Both the position numbers and the translations under genes were made by a program. Below are positions 6,545-16,390 of a stretch of DNA of 64,000 nt, in pieces (within the stretch, counting starts at the first letter, position 1; each line of letters opens with the position of its first letter). Location of the stretch: the NCBI GenBank assembly GCA_963775975.1, contig CAVZKX010000001.1, positions 992,001-1,056,000 of the forward strand. The letters run 5' to 3'. Origin of the DNA: JANXQG01 sp963775975. GTDB taxonomy: Bacteria; Planctomycetota; Planctomycetia; Pirellulales; Thermoguttaceae. A model generated the notes under the pieces. It was given only the letters and a program-made list of their open reading frames with translations. It made no database searches and was not told the origin of the DNA.

Positions 6545-8858
6545 GTTGAGTTCCGCTTACTTCCCCAAACCGCGCAAGCCGGTCCTTGTAGACCGAGCCG
6601 TCGCCGTCCAGTTCGACGCAGCGGCGGGCCAACTGAATGGCCTGGGCGCGGTCGCCGCGGCGGAACTGGACTTCGGCCAGCGTGTCGAGGATGCCGGCCG
6701 ATTGCGGCGCTAGTACCACTGCGCACTGCGCGTTGGCCAGGGCCATCTCGAGATCGCGGTCGAGATTAGCCGCCAGCCAGGCGAGGTCGTTGCGGCACGT
6801 CGCATCCCGCGGGAAGTCCCGGCAGTCGGCCTGCAGCCGATCGGCAATGCGGCGATAAAGAGCATCCGCCTCCGCAACCGCGTGGAGTTTCCGCAATTCG
6901 GCGTCGCAGTCCAGAGCTATCTGCACGTCTTCGGGCATGATGGTCTCGGCCTGGTGAATCTCCTCGATCGCCGCGGCCGTCTTGCCCGCGCGAAGCAGGT
7001 CTAGCGCGGCGAAGCGATGCGCCGAAGCCCGCCACTGCAAGTGAGATTTCGACTCCGACCACGCCGAGCTAATGAAGGCGGCTCGCGTGAGCGTATATTC
7101 TACGGCAAGCTTTCGCCAATTCGCCGCCTCGTTCGCGGTTCCAGGTTTCACATCTTTGACATCGACCAGATGACCAACCGCCATGACAATCGACTCGTCG
7201 TGCGGCGGCGCGAGGCGCATTATCAGGAGTCGCTGCCGCAAGGCCTCTTCATCTTGATGCAGGCGATCGAGCGCCACCGCCAAATGAAGACGGCTTACAC
7301 CGTCAGCTAAAGGCAGCATCAAGGCCGCCTCCATTTGCTTCCGGCCTTCCGCTTCCCTGCCGCGCTTGGCCTTGGTCCAGCCCAGCAAATACAGGGCTGC
7401 GGCATTTTTGGGGTCCTTGCCCCACGCCGCCTCGAAAGACCGGGCGGCTTCGTCCCATTTTTTCAATTCGAGGTAGAGGTGGCCTCGCTCGACGAGGGTC
7501 TGCACGGCGAGGTCGGCGGCGCCGATCGCGGCAAGACATTCCCCGGCCAGCTTGGGCTCTGCTTGACGCTGACAAAGCCCCGCGAGCGCCAGCAGCTTGC
7601 GAGCTCGGTCCTCGGCAGTGTTGTATCGACCATCGGCCGCCGTTTTGCCGGACCGAATATCGGCAATCATGTGTGCCGCCAACGAGCGAAACTCTTCCGC
7701 CCCTTTCGGATCGCGCTTGGCCGCGATAGTACGCCTCAGGCGCTTTAGCGCCTGCAGTTGGTCCTGGTCGGGAAATTGTTTGCGGAGCCCGTCCCATACC
7801 AGCGTCACGATGTAATCTTGGCGGCGATATAGGGCGGCGACTACTCGCTCCGGGTGCTCGAGCTGAAGCGCGAGCAACTTCGACGCTAACTCGTCACAGT
7901 GATCGGACCGGCCGGTTTCGGCGTCGGTTGCGATGAGAAAGCTAACATCAAATTGCCAGTCGGTTTCGGAAATGTGATCCTTTAGCATCGCCAAATACGC
8001 CTCGAGCAATTCGTCGGCATGCCTATCTTCTCCGACCCGGTGCAGCTCGTAGAATACCCGGCTTGCGAGCCAGCGACGCTGCTGATCCGGGACTGCGTTC
8101 CCGTTCTTGAGCCAAGCGGGCCAATCGATCTTTGCCGGCAAAGGGACGTCGATCTTGACGAGGCGAAACGCCTCCTTGGCGCGGTTCTGCGATGCCAGAA
8201 TATCGAACGCGGCTGTCACGTGCTCCTGCGCGAATGCCTTGGCGCACGCATCCACGCGATCGTTCAGAAACAACGCGTTGATAACTTTGGATTCGAAGTA
8301 CTCCGGTCGCTGCCGCAGCGCCTTGGTGACCACGGTAACCGCCTCGTCGCACGCCGCTTTGTCGCCCGCCAGATTACGGGCGGTGATGATTCTTGCGAGC
8401 TTCTGTCTGACAGCAAATCGGTCAGCGGCCGACTCGCGCACCAGCTTGTCGAGGTCGGTCTTGGCGTCGATCGCGGCCAGCTCCTTCCAGTTGCCATTTT
8501 CCGCGAGGAAGCCTTCAAGCAAGTTTCCATCCTTGGCCGCCTTGGCCGCGACAACAGCACCGGCCAAGTCGCCCTTGGTGCGGAGCATCCACGCCAATTG
8601 GCGCTGGACGTTCTGGTCGCCGGGGCCGAGCTTGGCGCGCAACCGGGCGATCTCCGCGTCGAGCTTGCCTCGGCTGAGAAGCAAAGCCGCGTAGTCCCGC
8701 GTCAGCAGGTCATCGCCCGCCGCATTGCGAAGCATGCGCTCGGCACTAGTGAAATCGCGCTCGGCCAATCGCATGCGAACGGCAAGTCCGATGTCCGATT
8801 GCGCGGCAACGGCACGTGTCGATCCCTCGATGCCCATCGAAGGCACCAGGCCGCTCAA
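6516..8858 (-). CDS. TPR-repeat protein
   Basis: A 780-residue protein made mostly of helical repeats. Clear TPR units are seen near the middle (LVERGHLYLELKKWDEAARS) and at the C-terminus (ILDTLAEVQFRRGDRAQAI), with weaker repeats elsewhere. It has no signal peptide. Its only start is a TTG at 8856-8858 that overlaps the TGA of the preceding secreted HEAT-like gene, and the first 25 residues (MSGLVPSMGIEG) look like read-through of a linker. I therefore suspect this is the C-terminal part of one secreted HEAT-TPR protein split by a frameshift; translational coupling of two genes is the alternative. Role unknown, probably a periplasmic scaffold if the two are joined. Confidence 0.7.
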   Translation of the reverse strand: MSGLVPSMGIEGSTRAVAAQSDIGLAVRMRLAERDFTSAERMLRNAAGDDLLTRDYAALLLSRGKLDAEIARLRAKLGPGDQNVQRQLAWMLRTKGDLAGAVVAAKAAKDGNLLEGFLAENGNWKELAAIDAKTDLDKLVRESAADRFAVRQKLARIITARNLAGDKAACDEAVTVVTKALRQRPEYFESKVINALFLNDRVDACAKAFAQEHVTAAFDILASQNRAKEAFRLVKIDVPLPAKIDWPAWLKNGNAVPDQQRRWLASRVFYELHRVGEDRHADELLEAYLAMLKDHISETDWQFDVSFLIATDAETGRSDHCDELASKLLALQLEHPERVVAALYRRQDYIVTLVWDGLRKQFPDQDQLQALKRLRRTIAAKRDPKGAEEFRSLAAHMIADIRSGKTAADGRYNTAEDRARKLLALAGLCQRQAEPKLAGECLAAIGAADLAVQTLVERGHLYLELKKWDEAARSFEAAWGKDPKNAAALYLLGWTKAKRGREAEGRKQMEAALMLPLADGVSRLHLAVALDRLHQDEEALRQRLLIMRLAPPHDESIVMAVGHLVDVKDVKPGTANEAANWRKLAVEYTLTRAAFISSAWSESKSHLQWRASAHRFAALDLLRAGKTAAAIEEIHQAETIMPEDVQIALDCDAELRKLHAVAEADALYRRIADRLQADCRDFPRDATCRNDLAWLAANLDRDLEMALANAQCAVVLAPQSAGILDTLAEVQFRRGDRAQAIQLARRCVELDGDGSVYKDRLARFGEVSGTQPNSNASTLP

Positions 8859-9307
8859 CTGCGCCGCGCCCGCCGATTGGGTTCCAGTTCGATCAGCCGC
8901 AGCAAAAGGTCCTGTTTGCCGGCACTCAGCAACTCTTGCGCGATGCGCTGCTTCATTTCGACATTGCCCATGCGGAAGCCGTTAATCTGGGCGACCATTT
9001 CGCGGGGCGTATCGGGATAAATCCCCAGATGGAACATCGCGACGATCTGCCGGGCGCGAGTAACCACCTCGAAATCGTCGCTCTCACTAACGGCCTTTTC
9101 CAGGGCCAGCTGCGCTTCTATGCCGGCATTCCAAAGCCGCTTTGAAGCCCTTGCCCGGATCAGATAACTCGGGCTGCCCAAGTCGGCTATAGATTGTTCA
9201 ATCGTTCGATCGAGCGAAGCGGCTGGCGGCGATGGCTGGGCGAGGCAAGGCCGCAAGCAAGCCAAAGACATGACGGCGAACATCAAGATGCGCAGTTGCG
9301 CGATCAT
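8855..9307 (-). CDS. Secreted HEAT-like protein, N-terminal part of the TPR protein
   Basis: 150 residues beginning with a signal peptide (MIAQLRILMFAVMSLACLRP, cleavage after CLAQ) and a HEAT-like block: SIADLGSPSYLIRARASKRL, EAQLALEKAV and RARQIVAMFHLGIYPDTP. Planctomycete proteins with this opening, as I recall them, continue into TPR repeats, which here begin in the -1 frame exactly at the stop (codons AGT TGA / TTG AGC). The last motif, LLLRLIELEPNRRAR, runs straight into that junction. A single indel near 8858 is the simplest reading. Confidence 0.6.
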   Translation of the reverse strand: MIAQLRILMFAVMSLACLRPCLAQPSPPAASLDRTIEQSIADLGSPSYLIRARASKRLWNAGIEAQLALEKAVSESDDFEVVTRARQIVAMFHLGIYPDTPREMVAQINGFRMGNVEMKQRIAQELLSAGKQDLLLRLIELEPNRRARRS

Positions 9308-9442
9308 GGTATTTTCCTGATCGGCAGGCGGCCAGGGGTAGGCGGGAGGTAAGCACGTCGTGGTCCCCTATTATACCAAGCTCACACGAAAATGGGCGGC
9401 TGGCAAAGGGGCGTATGCGATAAGTTACCCAATCTTGCCGTT

Positions 9443-12400
9443 TTAGAAGGCGGCAGACTGGCTGTTAACCGGGGAATTCCAGCGGTGGGAAGACGTTGCG
9501 TCGCCGATCGTTGGGAACGCCGAGATGCGCAGGCGGGCGGCGCCCATGGGAACGAGCGTCACGGTTTCGACCGGCTGGTCGGAGTAGACCGGGCTGTCCT
9601 GCAGCGGCGCGACGAGGCCGTAGCGGTCGAGCGTCCACTCGGGGATCTTCCGCGCCTTTGCGGTCAGCAGGATGGGCACTTCTTCCAAGGTAAAGGGGAA
9701 ATTGCTTGCGGGCCAATCGCGCTTGACCATGTTGAACGAAGCGGACGATCCCTTGTCGTCCAGCACGAGGCCGTAGTTCCACGGGCTATCCGGGTAGATC
9801 TCCCACGAAGGCCAGAGTGACGTATCAGCGCCTTTCTGCCAGTGCGAATCGCCGATGGCGGTCTTTGTGCTATCCTTGCGCCCCAGCCGTTCGGCGATGC
9901 GGAGCGAGAAGGTCAACGGCCCATAATCGACGCTAACGCTGTTGTGGTTCTGCGCCCACGTTCGCAGCGAGATTTTCATCGGCAGCTTGAGAGTGACGGC
10001 GTCACCATCCTGCCAGGTGCGATCGATGCAGGCGAATGCGCCTTTCGCCGCGGCAACGCTGGCGGGCTTGCCATTGACGGAGAGCTCGGCTCCCTCGCAC
10101 CAGCCTGGGATGCGAAAATAAAGAGGAAAGGCAACCGGCTTTTCGAGCTTCACGGCAAAATGCAAAGTGTCGTCGAACGGATAGTGCGTGTCCTCAGAAA
10201 TGTGGGCGACCGTGCCATCAGCGACCTTGGCGGCGACCTCGCTCGCGGAGTAAATTGCGGCACAGAGGCCGTTGTCGGGCGTGGCCATCCAGAGATGTTT
10301 GGCGAAATAAGGCCAGCCCTGCGAGTGGTTGTGCTGGCAGCAGCGCGAGCTGAAGGGGTTCATCATCAGGAACGGGCCGCCGTTCTCGATGCCGGGCGAG
10401 TGATTCTTGCTGTCGCTCACGGCCATGTTCGGCGCGGTCAGGTAGCGGAGCGAGCGGAAGTCGGGCATGACGGCTGCCGGATAGGTGTTGAAGGCCACGT
10501 CCTCGCACTGGTCGCCCCATACCGCGTCGGCCGTAAAGCAGAGCATCAGTTCGTCGGACAGCATCTGCTCGACGGCGCCGCAGGTTTCGATCGCCTGTCG
10601 CGGATCGCTAAAGCCTGGCCGGGCGTTTTCGTCCGCACCGAACATTCCGCCCGGCACCTGGCCGTAGAGCTTACGGACGTTGTACTGAACGTCATAAGAC
10701 GATTGGAGGTCCCAGAGGTCTTTCGTTTGCCGGAACCAGGTGGCAGGTTCGCGGAAGGCCTGGGCGATGTTCACGTTGTGCCAGTTGGGCAGCGAGTAGT
10801 GCTGGTCCCAGTCGGCCGTGCGGCGATGGAGTTTCTCGCCGAGCTTCAAGAGATCGCCGTCACCGGTTATGTTGTAGAGCCACTGGACGATATACAGATT
10901 GTCGCCGCCGCGCATGTGCTGCCAGTAATCGACGAGGAAGCGATCGTCCGGCACGGCTAGCTGGTAATGGAAGTACTTGGTCATCAAGTCGATGACGCGC
11001 TTGTCGTGGGAGTGCTCGTAGTACGTTTGCAGGCAGTAGAGCATGAGCATGTTGGCCCAATAGTCGCGAGCGCCGTTGGCAAACCGTTGGTCAGGGCCAA
11101 AATCGCCGTCGGGGCGCTGGCTGTGGAGCGCTCCTTCGATCCAGATCTGGCTCTCGGCGATCATTTTCGGATCGCCCAACAAATAGGCGAGTTGCATGTA
11201 GCCGCGGAGCCAGTAGGGAACTTCCTCCCAGCCGAACTGACCCTTGCCGCTGGTGCTGAGCCAGGCGTTGTTGTCCTTTTGCAGCCAGGCGCTGATTTCG
11301 CCGAGGTTGCCCGTCAGGCCATCGCGCTGCCGTTGCAGATAGACCAGCAGCCAGCCTTTGGGATGGACGGCCCCGATGGGCAGCGTTAGCAGCGGACTGG
11401 GCGCGAGCGGGACTCGGTTGGAGAGATAGAAGCGGTTCGTTTGCGACTGGGCCTTTTTTTGAAGCCGCGGATCGGGCCGGGGCGACGGGGCTGAGGTGGC
11501 CGATGCCGGGGACCCCGGAGTGACGTCGGCCAATCCCACGTCAATTCCCTGGCCGCCTGCCGTTTGATGGCAATGCACGGCCACGAGGATCTTCGCGCCG
11601 GGCTTCATCTGCTCTCGCGCCTCACGAGAGATTTCCATCGGCACGTAACTCGTGACGAAGCCCGCTTCTTCCGCGGCGAGGATGCCATTAACGTATATCT
11701 CCACGTCTTCGTCATGGAAGCAGACGAATTGCAGATTCGTATGCGTACCTTCCGGCACGGTCATTTCGCGGCGAAGCCAGATGTCGTCGGTGGACCACCG
11801 CGTGCGCCGCACAAAGCCGGGCGGATTCGTGCCGAAACCGGCGCGGCCTTCCGTCCAGCCCGAGGCATCGAAGCCGGGTTTTGTCCAATTATCGGCCGGT
11901 TTCTCCGTCGTGTAGCGCCAGAGCTGCTGAAGCGGCACGACCGTGTGGACCTCGGGAGGCACGGGCAACGGCGCCCAGTTGGCCGGCTTCAACGTATCGC
12001 GGGCGGCCCACTTCTTCCATAGGTCCCGGTCGCTGAGCATCTTGATGAAGAAGCCGCCGACCACCGGCCGGGCGTGCATCCCGCCGCTGCGGATCTTGTC
12101 GGTCTCGTAGGAGTCGGCAATCGGATCGCGGACGGTTGTGTCGTTCAGGTAATCGTAGATCGGGCGCGATGATCGCCTCGAAATCGGCCTGATTGTCGGC
12201 CATGCGTCGCGCTCCAGAACGACCAGTCGGTCTTCGTCAGATGCGTGCGCGAATCGAGCGGCACGCCGTAGCGCAGCATCACCTTCTTGTAGTACGCGAC
12301 CTCCTTCTCGCGCCACTTCGGGCGGGAAGACGTTCAGTCCGAGCAGGCGGTCCCAGACGAGGTTGTACTTCTGGCTCCAGGTGCCCGGCTTGTCGAAGGC

Positions 12401-14081
12401 CAGACGGTAGTGATCGCCCTCGGCCGCGACCTTCATCCAGTGCTCGGCATCGGCCTTGGCCAGAGCGAAATATCTTTCGGCAGTCGCATTGTCGCCGCGC
12501 ATGCGGCAGAGATCGCCGTAGGCCGCCAGGCCGAGGATCGCCTTGACGGAAAGATTGGCGTTGTGCGCCAGGTGGCCCATGAAGTCGTCGGTGCAAAGCT
12601 GGTTCTCGGGATCGAGGCCGTATTTTTCCAGGTATTTCGCCCATTGCGTGAGCTGCGGCCACCACGGCGCGACGAAGTCGGGGTTGCCGTCGGCGTGGGC
12701 GATGGCGTCGCAGAGGATCAGCATGTTGCCGCTTTCCTCCACCGGCATGCCCTCGCCGCCGTCGTCGCGGCCGAAGACGAGCGGATAGGTGCCGAGATCG
12801 TGCGGGGCGTTGGGAAACTTCCAGTGCGGCGAGGCCGAGTACATCAGCACGTGGACCAGCGAGGCCTTGGCCAGCGACGGGCTGAGGAAGATCCAGATCG
12901 GGTCCATCGGGAAGAAGACGTCCACCGTGGCGATGTCGCCGTTGCTGGTGTTTTCCTTGGTGAAGAAAAGCGGCTGCTTGTTCGCGTCGGCGGCGAGGCC
13001 GTTGGCGGCGACACATTCTCGATAGGAAAGCGCGGTGATCTTGGCGTATTTCTCGCCGCCGACCTTGGTCATGTCCTCCATCAGCTCGCGATCGAACTTC
13101 TCGCAGCGGGCGAGAATCTTCGGATAATCGCTGCGACGCGGTTTGCAAGAGCTGGTCGATCTTGCACGCCGTTGCGCGCCCAGTAGGGAAGCAGCTTTTG
13201 GCCGAAGTACTTGATGGCGTAGATTTCGTCGTAGGCGACGATGACCTGCCGCTGGACGGCTTCCGCTCCGACGGTGCCGAGGTCAAATGCGAAAGCCAGG
13301 ACCGGCTGGAAGTCGGCGACGGGTCGCGGCATCTCCGCGTCGTCCGCCGCGGAGCAGCGAACCCTCTCTGAACGAATTCTTCTTCCAGCTTGCCGGCGGC
13401 GCCGATTGACGACTTGGACTGCTTCGTCGGCGCGGCGGCGTAGGCATAGCCCCAGTTGATGCGGTGGTCGTCGCCGCAGGAGCCGAGCACGTTTTGCGTC
13501 TTCGTGCCAACCCGCAGGAGCGTCAGATCGCCGCTCCTGCTCCGCGACCATTCGACGCGTTCTTGAGTGTTGTTCACCACCAGTTGGGAGCTGGTGCTGT
13601 CGTAGAGTTGGACTTCGTGCTTGCCGCCGTCGTTGGAGCGGACCTGCCATGTGATATAGCTCAGCGGCCAGGAATAGACATCCAGGTCGTCCGGCAAGGC
13701 AGGTTCCATGAAGGTCAACGTTACGTGGACGCCCGCTCCCTCAAATTCGTAGATGCTGCGGGTCGGCAGGACCTCGACCGACTTTTGCTCGAGAGGCGGC
13801 ACGCTGCTTGGCTCCGCGCCCATTAAACGGTACGACTTGCCGTCGATGCGGATCAGGCTGACGAGAGAGTGGTCGTGATTATGGTCCCTATGGTCCGTCC
13901 AATGCTTTGTGGCAGAGTCATTAAGGTGGTCGCTCTTGGACCAGATGCTGAGAAACGGATTATAAGTAACGAGCGGGACCGCGGGCGGGCGGAAATCCGC
14001 CGCGACGGCGGCTCTCGAAGGAGCGATCGCCACGAGCGCCGCAATGAGCGCGAGGCATGAAGTTTGTTGATTTCTCGTCAT
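9443..14081 (-). CDS. DUF4964/5127/4965 glutaminase-like and GH127-like fusion, frameshifted
   Basis: A secreted protein of about 1,540 residues if read through. A signal peptide (MTRNQQTSCLALIAALVAIA) is followed by the glutaminase-A-like DUF4964/DUF5127/DUF4965 region (14,000-11,950; FFPMDPIWIFLSPSLAKASL, LCTDDFMGHLAHNANLSVKA), a beta-sandwich module with D-I-W-L-R and H-D-E-D-V-E-I-Y-V-N-G (about 11,930-11,510), and a GH127/DUF1680 domain (about 11,400-9,443; EVPYWLRGYMQLAYLLG). The E-T-C and R-C-C pairs match the zinc ligands and nucleophilic cysteine of GH127 beta-L-arabinofuranosidases. Frame breaks fall near 13,360, 13,165, 13,135, 12,320, 12,205 and 12,165; the DUF4965-to-GH127 junction itself is in one frame. 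It closes locus A, behind the sulfatase. Confidence 0.75.
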
Positions 14082-14157
14082 GGGTTTTCTTTCTCAGAGC
14101 GGGGATTATGTGATATTGCCAATAGCGATAGAGCCGCGCGTGTCAGCGGCGCGTCCA

Positions 14158-15868
14158 TTACTTCGGTTTAACGTCCTTCGATTTGACGTCGCAGCGCTGG
14201 GCCCAGGCTACCCATTCCTCGGCGAGACGCCCGGCGACGTCGGGATGTTCGGCGGCGAGGTCATACAGTTCGGCGCGGTCGGCATCCATGTCGTACAATT
14301 CCCAAGCGCGGCCGTGAATCGCCACGAGCTTCCATTTGCCGTCGCGCACCGCGCGGTTGCGTTCGTGTTCCCAAAACAGGGTCCGCTCTTGAGGCGATTC
14401 GCCGCGCATGGCGGGAAGCAGGCTTTGACCTTCCAGGGCAACGATTGCCTCGCCATTGAACGTCTTTGGATACACCGCGCCGGCTGCGTCCGCGCACGTC
14501 GCCATTATATCAATTATGTGCCCCATACGGTGGTCGATTTCCCCGCTGCGCTTCATGCCGCCGGGCCAGTGCAGGATCAGCGGCGTACTGATGCCGCCTT
14601 CATGAACGAAGTGCTTGTACAGGCGCCAGGGCGTGTTGCAAGCGTTCGCCCAGCCGGAACCGTAGCTGAAAAGGCTTCCGGGGCCGCCCATGCGAGCCAC
14701 GTCGGCGCCTCGGTGGAGGACGTTCGGCGCCGGGAGTTCCAAGGTTGATGCCGGTGCCCGGCTTGGGCGCTGCGACGGGCCGGAGATCGAAGCCAAACGG
14801 CTCCCACTCGGCACAGGCGCCGTTGTCGCTGAGTAAAATGATTAGCGTGTTCTCGACCTCATGATGTTCTCTCAGGTCGGCAAGGATGCGACCGATATTG
14901 CGATCCATCCCGGCGACCATGCCAGCGTAAACGGCCATGCGCTGCGCGAGATCAATCCGACGGTCGGCGGGCAGCGAGTCCCAGGGCGGATTCTTGCCGT
15001 CTTGGGTCAGCGATCCGAGCCGGCGGGCGACCTCGCGATCGGGTATCATGCTGCGCGGCGTGAGCGGCTCGTTCTCCGACAGCAAGCCGATTTGCTTTTG
15101 TCGTGCCAATCTCTGGCGGCGAATCTCATCCCAACCTTGGGCGTAAACTCCGGAATAGCCCTTCATGTCATCAGTACGAGATTGCAAAGGGAAATGCGGC
15201 GTTTGATAGGCGACATAGAGGAACCAGGGCGATTGCCGCGCATCCGCGCGGGGGCGGCGAAAGGTTTTCAGAAAGTCCAGCGCGCTATCCGTAAGCGCAT
15301 CCGTGGCGAAATACTTCCCCGGCTCGTAGCGGGGCTGCGGCCGATCGGCTGGCAGCCGCGTCATCATCCGCGGTTCCCAGGAATCGACGGCGTAACCGCG
15401 CGCGAAGCCGTAGAACTCATCGAAGCCGCGCTCGGTCGGCGGCTGATGATCGCCGACGTGCCATTTGCCGGCCATCGCCGTGCGGTATCCGGCCGTCTTG
15501 AGCACTTGGGCGATCGTCACGCATTGTGGCTGAAGCGAACCGCGATAACCGGGCAGCCCTTCGTCCGCCGTCATCGCGCCGATGCCGGCCTGATGCGGGT
15601 ATAGTCCCGTCAGCAACGACGCGCGCGATGGGCAGCACCGCGAGCAATTGTAGAACTGCGTGAGCCGAAGGCCGTGCGCGGCCAAGGCATCCAGGTTGGG
15701 CGTTTTGATTTCTCCTCCATAGCAGCCGAGGTCCGAGTAGCCGAGATCGTCGGCCAGTAGGAGAAGGATGTTGGGCGGGGCCGGTTTCGTTGCTTCAGTC
15801 CAGGCAAGCGCGGCGGGCGGCGTCAGGAATACCGCGGCGATGACAACGGCGACATTGGCTCGGTACAT
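14158..15868 (-). CDS. Secreted arylsulfatase, one frameshift
   Basis: A sulfatase of about 570 residues that would remove sulfate esters from polysaccharides in the periplasm or outside. It has a signal peptide (MYRANVAVVIAAVFLTPPAA), the metal-binding start NILLLLADDLGYSDLGCYGG, the maturation signature C-C-P-S-R-A-S-L-L-T-G whose second cysteine becomes formylglycine, and AMAGKWHVGD. The frame breaks near 14,740 after GTGINLG and resumes with APNVLHRGADVARMG, then LYKHFVHEGGISTPLILHWP and the C-terminal WKLVAIHG. The formylglycine-generating enzyme is not in the window. It starts 8 bases after the lipoprotein stop, so it is probably co-transcribed. Confidence 0.88.
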
Positions 15869-15876
15869 TCCAATTA

Positions 15877-16380
15877 TCAGCCGCCCGCGGGCCGTTTCAG
15901 GTCGAAGTTGAACTCCTGGACGCCGCGGGCAGTCTCGATCGACGCATTGTTGCCCTGTGCATTGGCTGGCACCTCATCGCCGGCTTCCTGGACTGGCGGG
16001 GGGCCGCGTTTGGCCATCTCGGCCATTTCCGCGTGCGATTTGGGAAAATGAAACTGCTTGGAACTTGTGATCATCACTACCTTCGTACCGGGAGGCACGT
16101 TGTCAATCGTGTATTTGCCCGACTCGATTGGCGCGCTCATCGCGACGCCTTGCCTGCCCGGCGGCGCGAAGGTGATCTGGCCGCGCTGGATGGCCGTGCC
16201 TTCATAAGTGACCTTGCCGTGGATCGAGGAGCTTGATTGCCGGCAGCCCGAAAGCGCCGGCACGAATAGAATGACGAAAGTCAAATGTCGAAAGAATGAC
16301 GAATGGCCAAATGACGAAGGATGAGCTTCGATATTCGACATTTGGATTTCCTTCGACATTTGAATTTCGACCTTCGACAT
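15877..16380 (-). CDS. Lipoprotein with carboxypeptidase-regulatory-like fold
   Basis: A small lipoprotein: VILFVPALSGC is a signal peptide ending in a lipobox (L-S-G-C), followed by IHGKVTYEGTAIQRGQITF, SGKYTIDNVPPGTKVVMIT and a short hydrophilic tail. This beta-sandwich pattern is common in planctomycete lipoproteins placed after DUF1559 genes. Three in-frame ATGs (16380, 16359, 16341) are possible starts; all lie inside a GTCGAA-type repeat that also encodes the residues before the hydrophobic core. The gene sits between the DUF1559 gene (11 bp gap) and the sulfatase (8 bp gap). Function unknown. Confidence 0.65.
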   Translation of the reverse strand: MSKVEIQMSKEIQMSNIEAHPSSFGHSSFFRHLTFVILFVPALSGCRQSSSSIHGKVTYEGTAIQRGQITFAPPGRQGVAMSAPIESGKYTIDNVPPGTKVVMITSSKQFHFPKSHAEMAEMAKRGPPPVQEAGDEVPANAQGNNASIETARGVQEFNFDLKRPAGG

Positions 16381-16388
16381 TTGCGTTG
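16271..16388. repeat. Heptamer-type array, GTCGAAT family, copy 1
   Basis: 16273-16321 divides into 7-bp units such as GACGAAA, GTCAAAT, GTCGAAA, GAATGAC, GAATGGC. The following 60 bases carry TTCGACATT-type units in the opposite orientation. The array covers the 5' end of the lipoprotein gene and supplies its candidate start codons. It is clearly related to 27721-27834. Confidence 0.7.
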
Positions 16389-16390
16389 GG

